A DNA stretch of 14,107 nt from Thiobacillus sp. (GCA_024710445.1 JANJUT010000150.1:1-14107), one strand, 5' to 3'. Shown: positions 1-7,776, counted from the stretch's first letter. Numbers and translations: made by a program. The notes: generated from the sequence alone by a model not told the origin.

Positions 1-180
1 ATTAGCTTGGATCTCTTTGGCCAGGCCGATCAGGCGATTGGTTTCGCCCGACATGGCGGAGAGCACGACCACGACCTGATGCCCGAGCATTTTGAATTTG
101 GCGACACGTTCCGCGACTGCGCGGATGCGTTCGACATTGGCGACCGAGGTGCCGCCGTATTTTTGTACGATGAGTGCCAT
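1..180 (-). CDS. lysC: Aspartate kinase, N-terminal 60 residues (runs off the left edge)
   Basis: Phosphorylates aspartate in the first step of the lysine/threonine/methionine (and diaminopimelate) pathway, in the cytoplasm. The translation begins [13 protein letters not shown], the KYGGTSV nucleotide-binding signature of aspartokinases, at residues 7-13. It continues through [15 protein letters not shown], the conserved second strand and SxMxGxTxxL motif. These are the first 60 of the roughly 400 residues usual for the family; the rest, including the ACT regulatory domains, lies outside the window. The ATG at 180-178 is the family start. The Shine-Dalgarno upstream is weak. It sits 51 bases downstream of rlmD on the same strand, so it may be cotranscribed. 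Seen: motif and start. Known: function. Inferred: cotranscription. Confidence 0.95.
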   Translation of the reverse strand, partial: MALIVQKYGGTSVANVERIRAVAERVAKFKMLGHQVVVVLSAMSGETNRLIGLAKEIQAN

Positions 181-231
181 GATGGTTAGAGTTGAGTTGA
201 GGATGCGATTTTAATGGATTAGCAGCGAGAA

Positions 232-1530
232 TTATCGCTTGAACAGGGCAATCGACTCCACATGCGCAGTATGCGGGAACATATTGGCGACGCCTGCCGC
301 TTCGAGTGCGTAGCCTTTGGTGTGGCACAGCACTTCGGCATCGCGTGCCAGCGTGGCGGCATCGCATGAAACATAAACGATGCGATGCGGTGCGCCGCTG
401 TCCGGTAGGGATTTGACGAGCTCAAATGCACCGCTGCGAGGCGGGTCGATCAGCAGTTTGTCGATGTGGCCGAGGGCAGCAAACTTTTCCGGTGTCATCT
501 CGAACAGGTTGTCGACGACGAAATGGGCGTTGGGCAGCTTGTTGTGCAGCGCATTGGCGCGCGCACGGGCAACCAGTTCCGCGCTGCCCTCGATCCCCAG
601 CACCTCGGCTCCGCTGCTGGCGATGGGCAGCGAAAAGTTGCCCAGTCCACAGAACAGATCGGCGATGCGTTCGCCCGGCTGCGGTTGCAGCAAACGCATC
701 GCCCGGCTTACCAGCGCGCGATTGATGGCGACGTTGACCTGGGTGAAGTCAGTGGGGCGGAACGGCATGACAAGGCCGAATTCGGGCAGGCTGTAGCTCA
801 GCTCAGGGGCGATTTCCGGCCAGAACGGGCGCACCGTGTCCGGGCCTTTGGACTGCTCCCATACCTGGATCTGGTGCTGGTCGGCGAAGTTGCGCACGAT
901 GGCCATATCGTCGTCAGACCAGGGCTCAAGCAGGCGGAACAGCAGGATGGTGATGTGTTCGCCTACCGCGATCTCGACCTGCGGTATGCGGGATGCATTA
1001 GACAGGTGCGCCATCATCTCGCGCAAGGGCTGGATCAGGGCTGACACATCGGGCGTGAGGATGTCGCAGCTCGCCATGTCGGTGATGAAGCTGGAGCGCT
1101 TTTCGCGAAAGCCCACCAGCACGCCGCCTTTCTTGTCGACAAACCGGGCTGACATCCGTGCGCGGGTGCGGTAGCCCCAACTGGGACCGTGCAGGGGGCG
1201 CATCACCACATCAGGGGTGACCTTGCCGATGCGGGCGAGATTTTCCTCCAGCACGCGCTGCTTGGCCGCAACCTGCGCGCTGGCTTCCAGATGCTGCATC
1301 GAGCAGCCGCCGCAGTGGCCAAAATACGGGCAGCGTGGCGTGGTGCGCTGGGCGCTGGATTTGAGAATGGCAGTGGCGTAGGCCGAATTGTATTTGGCGT
1401 GTTTGCGATAAACCTTGATTTCTGCCCGTTCACCCGCCAGCGCATCGTCGACAAAGGTGACCTTGCCGTCAATGCGTGCGATGCCGTGTCCCTCGTGGTC
1501 GAGGGACAGAATGTCGACGATCTCGTTCAT
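232..1530 (-). CDS. rlmD: 23S rRNA (uracil-1939 C5)-methyltransferase RlmD
   Basis: Transfers a methyl group from SAM to C5 of U1939 in 23S rRNA. The protein is 432 residues, matching the roughly 433 of E. coli RlmD. Domain order: TRAM-like N-terminus (about 1-55); a 4Fe-4S cluster motif C-x5-C-x2-C at C67, C73, C76 with the fourth cysteine at C155; central domain; SAM-binding motif DLFCGLGNFSLP near 291-302; IDPPRSG at 361-367; catalytic cysteine C389 in YVSCDAATLARD; and the terminal MFPHTAHVES with catalytic base E425. These separate RlmD from RlmC and TrmA. Start: the ATG at 1530 begins the conserved NEIVDILSLDHEGHG stretch. An in-frame ATG at 1542 would add four residues and an open frame runs to 1617, but those codons encode nothing family-like. 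Both ATGs lie inside the inverted repeat described separately, so the start region may be altered. Confidence 0.95.
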   Translation of the reverse strand: MNEIVDILSLDHEGHGIARIDGKVTFVDDALAGERAEIKVYRKHAKYNSAYATAILKSSAQRTTPRCPYFGHCGGCSMQHLEASAQVAAKQRVLEENLARIGKVTPDVVMRPLHGPSWGYRTRARMSARFVDKKGGVLVGFREKRSSFITDMASCDILTPDVSALIQPLREMMAHLSNASRIPQVEIAVGEHITILLFRLLEPWSDDDMAIVRNFADQHQIQVWEQSKGPDTVRPFWPEIAPELSYSLPEFGLVMPFRPTDFTQVNVAINRALVSRAMRLLQPQPGERIADLFCGLGNFSLPIASSGAEVLGIEGSAELVARARANALHNKLPNAHFVVDNLFEMTPEKFAALGHIDKLLIDPPRSGAFELVKSLPDSGAPHRIVYVSCDAATLARDAEVLCHTKGYALEAAGVANMFPHTAHVESIALFKR

Positions 1531-1547
1531 CCTAGAAACCATGGTTG
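1527..1547. repeat. Left copy of 21-bp inverted repeat
   Basis: The reverse complement matches 1748-1768 at 19 of 21 positions and contains the palindrome AACCATGGTT at 1538-1547. It covers the rlmD ATG at 1530-1528 and the TAGG just before it, the only Shine-Dalgarno-like bases there. Confidence 0.75.
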
Positions 1548-1746
1548 GACGTGCTCGATGGTGCGTCTGGGCGCGTGGCTGACGCGAAGCAAGGAGGCGG
1601 CAGGCCGGGGCCTGCAACGACGAGCGACAAAGTCAGGTGCGTGGCCAGGCATGCCAGCGGGTACGTAGTGAACTCAGCCTTGCGGCAAACTTTGTCGAAG
1701 GCAGGTAAGCAGATGTTCATGGGAAATTCTTTATGGTGGCGAGTGG

Positions 1747-2556
1747 TCAACCATGGTTTTTAGGATCAGCCCAGGCCGCCAGAAATTCCTGCCAGTGTGG
1801 CGCGTCGTGATGGGCTACGGTGCTGCGGGCCAGTTCGATTTCTGCGGCGTAGGCAGTGTCGGATAGCGTGCCACGCATTTTCTGGAAGCGCAGGTAGACC
1901 AGCCATGTGTTCATCACGTCGGTTTCGCAGTAATTGCGGATGGCCTCGATTTCACCTTTCTGGAAGGCATCCAGCACTTTCGATCCATCCATCCCCAGCT
2001 TGCCGGGAAAACCGCACAGCTTGGCCATCTGGTCGAGCGGGGCATTGGCACGCGGCTGGAACATCGCCAATACGTCCATCAGGTCGAGATGGCGGGTGTG
2101 ATAGCGGCCCAGATAGCTGTTCCACTTGAATTCCTTGTCGTCGTCGCCCCAGTCCCAGTAGCGCGCGGCGGACACGCCGTGAATCATGCTGCGATAGTGC
2201 AACACCGGCAGGTCGAAGCCGCCGCCGTTCCAGGAAACCAGTTGCGGAGTGTAGCGCTCGATGCCGTCGTAAAAGCGCTGGATCAGTTCGGCTTCATCGC
2301 TGTCAGGCTCGCCCAGCGACCAGACGCGAAGCTGGTCGCCGCCGTGTTGGTCGGCGCTGCGCAGCACGCAGGAAATGGCGACGATGCGGTGGAGGTGATG
2401 CGGCATGAAGTCGCTGCCGGTTTTCTGGCGGCGGGCAAGCAGGGCCATTTCGGCAAGCTCGGCCTGGGAAAGCGCGGTGACGTCTATGCCGTTGACTGCG
2501 GCAAACCCGGCAAGGTCGGGAATGGTTTCAATGTCGAAAACCAGAGTGGGGTGCAT
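1747..2556 (-). CDS. DEDD-family 3'-5' exonuclease (PolB-like exonuclease, PF10108 type)
   Basis: A 269-residue protein with the three exonuclease motifs of the DEDDy superfamily. Exo I is FDIETIPD with D8 and E10; Exo II is SWNGGGFDLPVL with D115; Exo III is YCETD with Y209 and D213. The spacing and the WNGGGFD sequence match the stand-alone 'predicted 3'-5' exonuclease related to the exonuclease domain of PolB' family. These residues would bind two metal ions and trim 3' ends of DNA or RNA; the natural substrate is not known to me. The ATG at 2556 starts immediately before the Exo I strand, as in the family; no clear Shine-Dalgarno precedes it. It lies 46 bases after the EAL-HDOD stop on the same strand. 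The final residues PKNHG come from the inverted repeat and may not be ancestral. Confidence 0.88.
   Translation of the reverse strand: MHPTLVFDIETIPDLAGFAAVNGIDVTALSQAELAEMALLARRQKTGSDFMPHHLHRIVAISCVLRSADQHGGDQLRVWSLGEPDSDEAELIQRFYDGIERYTPQLVSWNGGGFDLPVLHYRSMIHGVSAARYWDWGDDDKEFKWNSYLGRYHTRHLDLMDVLAMFQPRANAPLDQMAKLCGFPGKLGMDGSKVLDAFQKGEIEAIRNYCETDVMNTWLVYLRFQKMRGTLSDTAYAAEIELARSTVAHHDAPHWQEFLAAWADPKNHG
1748..1768. repeat. Right copy of 21-bp inverted repeat
   Basis: Partner of 1527-1547, with the palindrome AACCATGGTT at 1749-1758. It lies over the last codons of the exonuclease gene and two bases of its stop codon, so it supplies that protein's C-terminal residues. Confidence 0.75.
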
Positions 2557-2602
2557 GGAGCGGGCGGCCAGGAAAAAACCGCCATTTTACGCTGCTCCCG
2601 GC

Positions 2603-3895
2603 TTAAAGCAGTGCGGCATCGAGCGCCGAGGCTGCAATCAGGGCATCCAGATAGGCCACGGAAATTTGATGCAGCGGGATGTCCAGCGCCTGGGCATGCT
2701 TTTCCAGCGTCTCGACGTCGTTGTTTTCACAGGCATGAGCCAGTTGCAGCATGGCGCCTTCGGGTGTGGGGTGTGCGCTCAAGGCCCGTGCGGTGGTCGC
2801 CGACAGGCCGAGTTTCCGGATGAGCGTTTCCAGGGGCACGGAAAGGGCGAGGGGCGCGGTGGACAGCAGGCCGACTTCGAACGCGGCCGCGGCGCTTTCG
2901 GCCGGTGCGCCCAGCCGGGTGACCTTGCCCATGAACAAGGCGCGTGTCAGCCCGGTGATGGCGTAGTGACGTGTGGTTTCGGTGGGATGGGTCCCGGTCA
3001 GGGCCAGCAGTGCCGCAACCCGGCTGGCACGCTGCGCGCCCAGCACGACAAGCGCATGGGTGGCCGATTCGGCCGGGCGGCTCAATCCGCCGACCTGGGA
3101 ATTGGCAATGGCCAGCAGGCGTGGGGCCATTGTCGGGTTCAGGCGGAAGAACTGGATCAGGGTTTCGAGCGATTGGCGCAGGGCAATCGCCAGCAAATCG
3201 AGTTGTATCGCCTGCTCGTGGGTATTGTTGGCAGGCTGGGTATCGCCGGAAAAAAAGCTGCCCTTGAACCACGCATGTTCGGGCCAGTTTATCTGGGTAT
3301 GGGATTGGCGCACGCCTTCGACAATCAAACGGGCCTTGACTTGTGGTGGCGTATCGTCGGCGTGACAGGCCAGATAACGCCAGGCAGAACTGCTGTCCTT
3401 GACCACAGCGTTGTTGCGGTTGAGGGTGGGGCAGAAGGTGAGCCCGGCATCCTGCAGGGCGAGGGCGCGCGACAGATGCTCTTCGTTATCGATATTCACG
3501 CACCAGATCAACTGGCGGTGATTGAGTTGCTGCGGAATGTCGCTGAACAGCACGCCACTGCTGATTTTGACCAGCAAGGGCAGTTTGCCGGTCAGACCAT
3601 CCTGGGTCAGCGAGTACAGACCGGTCAGCAACATGTCTTCATCCATCTGCTGGAGTTCGGGGGGGGCATCGACAAGCAGGGTACGGCCGCGCAAGACCAG
3701 TTGATGCGCAACCAGGCTGGAGCCGGAATCGAACAGCGGGTCGAACGTCAGATAGCGTGCGCGCAACACTTCTTCCCGTATGGGTGCAGAACTATCGATC
3801 CCCAGCACTTGCGTGACCACGGCGGGTTGCCCGGATTCGCCGGTGTTGATGCCGCCGCCAACGATGCGGGATGGAGTGGGGTCGTCTGAAATCAT
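2603..3895 (-). CDS. Degenerate EAL + HDOD domain protein (YuxH-like)
   Basis: A 430-residue cytoplasmic signalling protein with the two-domain YuxH layout. Residues about 46-218 follow an EAL fold: RYLTFDPLFD at the start and WFKGSFFSG (209-217) where active proteins have the QGYFFxxP end. Residues about 228-420 are an HDOD domain (QLDLLAIALRQSLE, then RLLAIANS and ATHALVVLG). The EAL signature is missing: where an E-L-L pair is expected the sequence is AHQLVLRG (63-70), and the conserved metal-binding Asn is not in VKISS (109-113). It is therefore unlikely to hydrolyse cyclic di-GMP; a binding or scaffold role is inferred. The ATG at 3895 has a good AGGA at 3904-3901. An eight-C run encodes D-A-P-P-E (C8 at 3659-3666). 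It heads the leftward gene group. Confidence 0.8.
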   Translation of the reverse strand: MISDDPTPSRIVGGGINTGESGQPAVVTQVLGIDSSAPIREEVLRARYLTFDPLFDSGSSLVAHQLVLRGRTLLVDAPPELQQMDEDMLLTGLYSLTQDGLTGKLPLLVKISSGVLFSDIPQQLNHRQLIWCVNIDNEEHLSRALALQDAGLTFCPTLNRNNAVVKDSSSAWRYLACHADDTPPQVKARLIVEGVRQSHTQINWPEHAWFKGSFFSGDTQPANNTHEQAIQLDLLAIALRQSLETLIQFFRLNPTMAPRLLAIANSQVGGLSRPAESATHALVVLGAQRASRVAALLALTGTHPTETTRHYAITGLTRALFMGKVTRLGAPAESAAAAFEVGLLSTAPLALSVPLETLIRKLGLSATTARALSAHPTPEGAMLQLAHACENNDVETLEKHAQALDIPLHQISVAYLDALIAASALDAALL

Positions 3896-3923
3896 GTTGT
3901 TCCTGCAGGTTTTTTATGCGGTC

Positions 3924-3929
3924 ATTCTA
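3924..3929 (-). promoter_or_regulatory. Possible -10 box for the EAL-HDOD gene
   Basis: On the minus strand these bases read TAGAAT, five of six matches to the sigma-70 -10 consensus, 28 bases before the ATG. No convincing -35 lies at 16-18 bp, so this is weak. Confidence 0.25.
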
Positions 3930-3987
3930 GCGCCGAGAACCATTTTGCGCGCGTATCGGTCATCATGAAATCTTTCACCCGGGAAAA

Positions 3988-3993
3988 TGAGGA
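3988..3993 (+). promoter_or_regulatory. Shine-Dalgarno that fixes the DUF4139 protein start
   Basis: GAGGAC sits five to six bases before the ATG at 3999, whereas the upstream in-frame ATG at 3987 overlaps this site and has no comparable site of its own. The signal peptide also begins properly from 3999. Confidence 0.7.
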
Positions 3994-3998
3994 CGGAT

Positions 3999-5441
3999 AT
4001 GCTGAAGAAAAAATTGCTGGCCATGACGATTGCCGGGCTGCTTGGCGTGTCCCCGACAGGCTGGGCTGCGCCACGTGACGAAATCGCCAGCACGGCAGCG
4101 GATCAGACGGGTGTGGCCGTCACCATTTATAACGACAACCTGGCCCTGGTGAAGGATGCGCGACGGGTCAAGCTCGCGCGTGATTTCAACCAGCTGGCGT
4201 GGCGGGAGGTATCGGCGCAGATGCGGCCCGAGACCGCTCAATTGCGCAATGTGTCCAATCCTGCCGGGTTTCGGTTGCAGGAGCAGAACTTTGACTTTGA
4301 TCTGCTGACGCCCCAGAAACTGCTGGAGAAATACACTGGGCGCGAGGTCAGTGTCATCCGCACGCATCCCGCCACTGGAGTCGAATCACGTGAAACCGCC
4401 ACGGTGCTGTCAACCAACAATGGTGTCGTGCTCAAGTATGCCGACCGCATTGAAACCGGCGTACCTGGCCGGCTGGCTTTTTCCGGCGTACCTGACACCT
4501 TGCGTGACAGGCCCACGCTGGTGATTTCGCTGCTTAACCCGGCAGCCGGTCTGCAGAACCTGGAGTTGTCCTACCTGACCGGCGGGATGTCGTGGCGTGC
4601 CGATTACGTGGCTGAGCTCAATGCTGCGGACGATCAGCTGGACTTGAATGGCTGGGTCACGCTGACCAACCAGAGCGGGGCGGCTTATCCCGATGCCCGG
4701 TTACAGCTGGTGGCGGGCGATCTCAACCGGGTGCGCGAAGAGCGGCCAGCCCCGCGGGCGCTGATGGCGATGGCGTCCAAGGCGGACAATGCGGCCGAGA
4801 TGCAGCAGGAATCGCTATTCGAATATCACCTCTATACCTTGCCGCGTCCGACCACGCTGGCGGAAAACCAGACCAAACAGGTGGCGCTGATGTCGGCCAC
4901 CCGGGTGCCGGTCAGCAAGGAGTATCTGCTCGCCGGCTCAAACTATTATTACTCGGGCCAGTATGGCGAGCTTGGGCAGAAAATGAAGGCCGGGGTGTTT
5001 GTCGAATTCAACAACAAGGGTGATGGCTTGGGCATTCCCTTGCCCAAGGGCGTGATCCGCATGTACAAGAAGGATAGCCAGGGCAATGCCCAGTTTGTCG
5101 GCGAGGATCGGGTCGATCACACACCGAAGAATGAAACCGTGCGACTGAAACTGGGCGATGCATTTGATGTGACCGCAGACAGGAAACAGACGGCCTTCCA
5201 GAAGCTCGCGGGAACCAGCCGCTACAACTACGTCTTCGAGTCGGCGTATGAAATCGTGCTGAAAAATGCCAAGTCGGAGGCCGTGACTGTCACGGTGCGT
5301 GAACCGATGCCGGGCGACTGGGCGATGGTCAGCGAATCACAAACGCATACCAAGGCTGCGTCCGGTACCGCCGAATGGCAGGTGAAGGTGCCAGCCGAGG
5401 GTAAAACGACGCTGACTTATCGCGTCAGGGTCAGGTACTGA
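3999..5441 (+). CDS. Secreted DUF4139 domain-containing protein
   Basis: A 480-residue exported protein. The N-terminus MLKKKLLAMTIAGLLGVSPT followed by GWA|APRD is a typical Sec signal peptide with a signal peptidase I site after residue 23. The mature part starts with a beta-rich region (GVAVTIYNDNLALVKDARRV, about 38-57). It carries the DUF4139 hallmark around 187-206 (NLELSYLTGGMSWRADYVAE), followed by the strand GWVTLTNQSG, and ends in a beta-rich tail (TVTVREPMPGDW, then TLTYRVRVRY). The family's biochemical role is not established; no catalytic motif is visible. The ATG at 3999 is chosen over 3987 because of the Shine-Dalgarno and the signal peptide. It is monocistronic, divergent from the EAL-HDOD gene and convergent with pgi, whose last 11 bases it overlaps. 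Confidence 0.88.
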   Translation: MLKKKLLAMTIAGLLGVSPTGWAAPRDEIASTAADQTGVAVTIYNDNLALVKDARRVKLARDFNQLAWREVSAQMRPETAQLRNVSNPAGFRLQEQNFDFDLLTPQKLLEKYTGREVSVIRTHPATGVESRETATVLSTNNGVVLKYADRIETGVPGRLAFSGVPDTLRDRPTLVISLLNPAAGLQNLELSYLTGGMSWRADYVAELNAADDQLDLNGWVTLTNQSGAAYPDARLQLVAGDLNRVREERPAPRALMAMASKADNAAEMQQESLFEYHLYTLPRPTTLAENQTKQVALMSATRVPVSKEYLLAGSNYYYSGQYGELGQKMKAGVFVEFNNKGDGLGIPLPKGVIRMYKKDSQGNAQFVGEDRVDHTPKNETVRLKLGDAFDVTADRKQTAFQKLAGTSRYNYVFESAYEIVLKNAKSEAVTVTVREPMPGDWAMVSESQTHTKAASGTAEWQVKVPAEGKTTLTYRVRVRY

Positions 5442-7083
5442 GGCCGCGCCGCCGGCGGATGTCGGTGATCAGGCCCAGCGTCGAGCCATCGTGCTCGCCG
5501 ATGGCTCGCACTGAACTCAGCGCGGCCCGGATCGGTGGCGCCAGTTGCTTGCCGAGTTCGACCCCCCACTGGTCGAAACTGTTGATCTGCCAGATCACTC
5601 CCTGAACAAACACCTTGTGCTCGTACAGCGCGAGCAGCATGCCCAGCGTGTGCGGGTCGAGCTTTTGATACAGCAGCGTGTTGCTGGGCCGGTTGCCGGG
5701 GAACACCTTGTGTGGAGCCAGAGCCTTGGCCGCCTTGCTGCTCATGCCCTGGGCGATCAGTTCGGCTTCGATCACTGCGCGGGATTTTCCTTTCAGCAAG
5801 GCCTCGGTCTGCGCCAGGCAGTTGGCCAGTAGCCATTCATGCTGGTCGGCCAGCGGCGTGTGATTGACGGCTGCCATCAGGAAATCGGTCGGGATCAGGC
5901 GTGTGCCCTGGTGCACCAGTTCAAAGAACGCGTGCTGGCCGTTGGTGCCGGGCGCTCCCCAGACGATGGGGCCGGTGTTGTAGTTGACGAGACGGTTGGC
6001 ACGGCTGACGTTCTTGCCGTTCGATTCCATGTCGAGTTGCTGCAGGAACGGCACCAGCAGACGCAACCGCTGATCGTAGGGGAAGATGCCGTAGGTATCG
6101 GTGCCCCAGAAATTGGAGTACCAGATGCCCAGCATGCCGAGGATGACCGGCATGTTGGCTTCCAGCGGCGCTTCCTTGAAGTGAAGGTCCATGGCATGGG
6201 CGCCTGCCAGCAGCGCCTGGAAATTTCCCCAGCCGATCTGCAGCGCAATCGACAGGCCGATCGCCGACCACAGCGAATCGCGTCCACCGACCCAGTCCCA
6301 GAAAATGAACATGTTGGTGGGGTTGATGCCGAAGGCCTCGACCGCCTGCGCATTGGTCGACAGTGCCACGAAATGCCGGGCCACCGCAGCGGGTGCGCGC
6401 AGCGCTGCCAGCAACCAGGCCTTGGCCGAGTTGGCGTTGGCCAGGGTTTCGAGCGTGGTGAAGGTTTTCGATGCAACGATAAACAGCGTGGTTTCGGGAT
6501 CGAGCGTGGCGAGGGTGCTGGCAAGATGGGCGGGGTCGAGGTTGGATACGAAATGCACCCGTATGCTTTCCACCGCGTAATGATCGAGCGCCACGCAGAC
6601 CATGGCCGGACCGAGATCCGAGCCGCCGATACCGATATTCACCACATTGCGGATCGGCTTGCCGGTATAGCCGAGCCAGCTGCCATTGTGGACGGACTCG
6701 ACAAAGCGTTGCATCCGCTTGAGTACGGTGGCGACTTCGTGTTCGATTTCCACACCTTCCACGATCAGGGGTGGGCGCACAGGCGCGCGCAACGCCGTGT
6801 GCAGTACCGCACGCTGTTCGGTGAAGTTGATGCGTTCACCCCTGCACATGGCATCGCGCGTGTCTTCCAGTCCGGATTCGCGCGCCAGTTGCATCAGTTG
6901 CGTCATCGTCTCCGAGGTGATGCGGTTTTTCGAGTAATCGAGCAACAGATCGCCGCAGCGCAGCGAAAGCGCTTCAAAACGTTGCGGGTTTTTGCGGAAC
7001 GCCGTGCGCATGTCGAATGCGCGCATGGCCTTGTAATGCTGTTCCAGAGATTTCCAGGCGGGCAGATGTTTGAGCGGTGTCAT
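5431..7083 (-). CDS. pgi: Glucose-6-phosphate isomerase
   Basis: Interconverts glucose 6-phosphate and fructose 6-phosphate in the cytoplasm (glycolysis and gluconeogenesis). From the ATG at 7083 it is 550 residues; E. coli Pgi is 549. Visible motifs: IGIGGSDLGP (151-160), the phosphate-binding S/T cluster ASKTFTTLET, FWDWVGGRDSLW (first family signature), catalytic E353 in LDMESNGK, H384 in GTNGQHAFFE, and the second signature FDQWGVELGK with K512. The aromatic residue usually following VGGR is an aspartate here (D269). Start: 7083 begins TPLKHLPAWKSLEQHY, aligning with known N-termini; an in-frame ATG at 7122 adds 13 residues and a GTG at 7158 more, and none has a strong Shine-Dalgarno. The stop overlaps the convergent DUF4139 stop by 11 bases. 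Confidence 0.95.
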   Translation of the reverse strand: MTPLKHLPAWKSLEQHYKAMRAFDMRTAFRKNPQRFEALSLRCGDLLLDYSKNRITSETMTQLMQLARESGLEDTRDAMCRGERINFTEQRAVLHTALRAPVRPPLIVEGVEIEHEVATVLKRMQRFVESVHNGSWLGYTGKPIRNVVNIGIGGSDLGPAMVCVALDHYAVESIRVHFVSNLDPAHLASTLATLDPETTLFIVASKTFTTLETLANANSAKAWLLAALRAPAAVARHFVALSTNAQAVEAFGINPTNMFIFWDWVGGRDSLWSAIGLSIALQIGWGNFQALLAGAHAMDLHFKEAPLEANMPVILGMLGIWYSNFWGTDTYGIFPYDQRLRLLVPFLQQLDMESNGKNVSRANRLVNYNTGPIVWGAPGTNGQHAFFELVHQGTRLIPTDFLMAAVNHTPLADQHEWLLANCLAQTEALLKGKSRAVIEAELIAQGMSSKAAKALAPHKVFPGNRPSNTLLYQKLDPHTLGMLLALYEHKVFVQGVIWQINSFDQWGVELGKQLAPPIRAALSSVRAIGEHDGSTLGLITDIRRRRGLST

Positions 7084-7190
7084 AAGCAGGCGCTGTATGG
7101 GGTCAAGCTTCGAAGGTATCATAAGCGGGCTGCCTTGAAGCCAGCCAGGCGTCGGCACAGCGCTTTTTTAACGAATTTGAAAGAAACAGC

Positions 7191-7676
7191 ATGGTCACCG
7201 TGGCACACAATAAGCTCGTATACATCACCTATTCCATCCTTGACGCGCGTGGCATGATCGTTGAGCAGCATGACGTGCCGGTCGGGTACGTGCAGGGCGC
7301 CAACAGCGGTATTTTGCCGGCAATCGAGTCAGCCGTGGCAGGATGCAAGATAGGCGAGCGGGTCGAGATTTCGCTTACGCCTGAAGAAGGATACGGATTG
7401 CGCGACGAGAGCCTGGTGTTTACCGATGATCTCGATAATGTCCCCGAGCAGTTCAGACGTGTGGGGGCTGAAGTCATGTTTGAAAACGCATCGGGCGAAA
7501 CCAAGGTCTTTTATGTCACGGCCATCGAGGACGGCAAGCTCACACTGGATGGCAATCCTTCGCTTGCGGGGCAGAGCGTGACTTGCCTGGTGAATGTGAT
7601 CGATATCCGCGATGCGACGCCCGAGGAAATCCGCAATGGACGGCCGCTCGATGTGCAAACCGGCTCGATTCACTGA
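7191..7676 (+). CDS. slyD: SlyD-like FKBP-type peptidyl-prolyl cis-trans isomerase
   Basis: A 161-residue cytoplasmic FKBP-type isomerase with the SlyD layout. The FKBP lobe (about 1-70) includes PVGYVQGANSGILPAIESAV and the SLTPEEGYG flap. An insert-in-flap chaperone domain follows (about 72-122). The FKBP fold then closes with NPSLAGQSVTCLVNV and DATPEEIRNG. These proteins speed proline isomerisation and act as folding helpers. It lacks the His/Cys-rich metal-binding tail of E. coli SlyD, ending at DVQTGSIH, so nickel delivery is unlikely. The ATG at 7191 follows a weak purine stretch (GAAAGAAA). It is divergent from pgi and is closed by the terminator at 7731-7760. SlyD versus another IF-domain FKBP paralogue cannot be settled from sequence alone. 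Confidence 0.88.
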   Translation: MVTVAHNKLVYITYSILDARGMIVEQHDVPVGYVQGANSGILPAIESAVAGCKIGERVEISLTPEEGYGLRDESLVFTDDLDNVPEQFRRVGAEVMFENASGETKVFYVTAIEDGKLTLDGNPSLAGQSVTCLVNVIDIRDATPEEIRNGRPLDVQTGSIH

Positions 7677-7730
7677 TCAGGCCCGGAGCACCGAATAAGC
7701 AAAACGCCCTTAGCGCAGAAGCATGGACGT

Positions 7731-7760
7731 AAAAAAACCGGGATTGCTCCCGGTTTTTTT
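7731..7760. terminator. Bidirectional rho-independent terminator
   Basis: Seven A, then the stem CCGGGA-TTGC-TCCCGG (7738-7753), then seven T. It is symmetric, so it works on both strands. It sits 54 bases after the slyD stop (plus strand) and 16 bases after the SCP2-like gene stop (minus strand). Confidence 0.93.
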
Positions 7761-7776
7761 GTGCTGGGTGCTCTGA

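Larger units (their letters stand above)
1527..1768. mobile_element. Possible MITE-like element: about 200 bp between 21-bp inverted repeats
   Basis: The gap between the exonuclease and rlmD is bounded by an imperfect inverted repeat. The right copy (1748-1768) reads CAACCATGGTTTTTAGGATC then A. The reverse complement of 1527-1547 matches it at 19 of 21 bases. Each copy carries the 10-bp palindrome AACCATGGTT. Inside are two further dyads: GCAGGC/GCCTGC (1600-1605/1610-1615) and CGACAAAGT/ACTTTGTCG (1625-1633/1689-1697). The right copy encodes the last codons and stop of the exonuclease (PKNHG); the left copy carries the rlmD start. Terminal repeats, internal dyads, small size and no transposase fit a MITE or other small non-autonomous repeat. 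I see no convincing target-site duplication, so a pair of regulator sites or an invertible segment remain possible. Confidence 0.4.

Noticed and set aside
1531..1617. N-terminal extension of rlmD to 1617
   Set aside because: Adds 29 Arg/Pro/His-rich residues with no family match, and the length from 1530 already fits RlmD.
1532..1763. Two opposed 72-codon frames (minus 1532-1750, plus 1545-1763) in the inverted-repeat segment
   Set aside because: Both use TTG starts, and both end in the same NHGF because they read the two copies of the inverted repeat. No ribosome sites; more likely non-coding element sequence.
2405..3889. Long plus-strand open frame (494 codons) opposite the exonuclease and EAL-HDOD genes
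   Set aside because: It is antisense to two recognisable genes and spans their junction; the translation is Gly/Gln-rich low-information sequence typical of GC-rich shadow frames.
3987..3998. Upstream ATG of the DUF4139 gene
   Set aside because: It would place the charged residues RTD before the signal peptide and destroy use of the good GAGGA ribosome site for 3999.
7084..7158. Longer pgi starts at 7122 (ATG) or 7158 (GTG)
   Set aside because: Not excluded, but the added residues do not resemble Pgi N-termini and neither has a better ribosome site.
5839..7257. Long plus-strand open frame (472 codons) opposite pgi
   Set aside because: Shadow of pgi; it also runs into the slyD start in another frame and has no family-like sequence.
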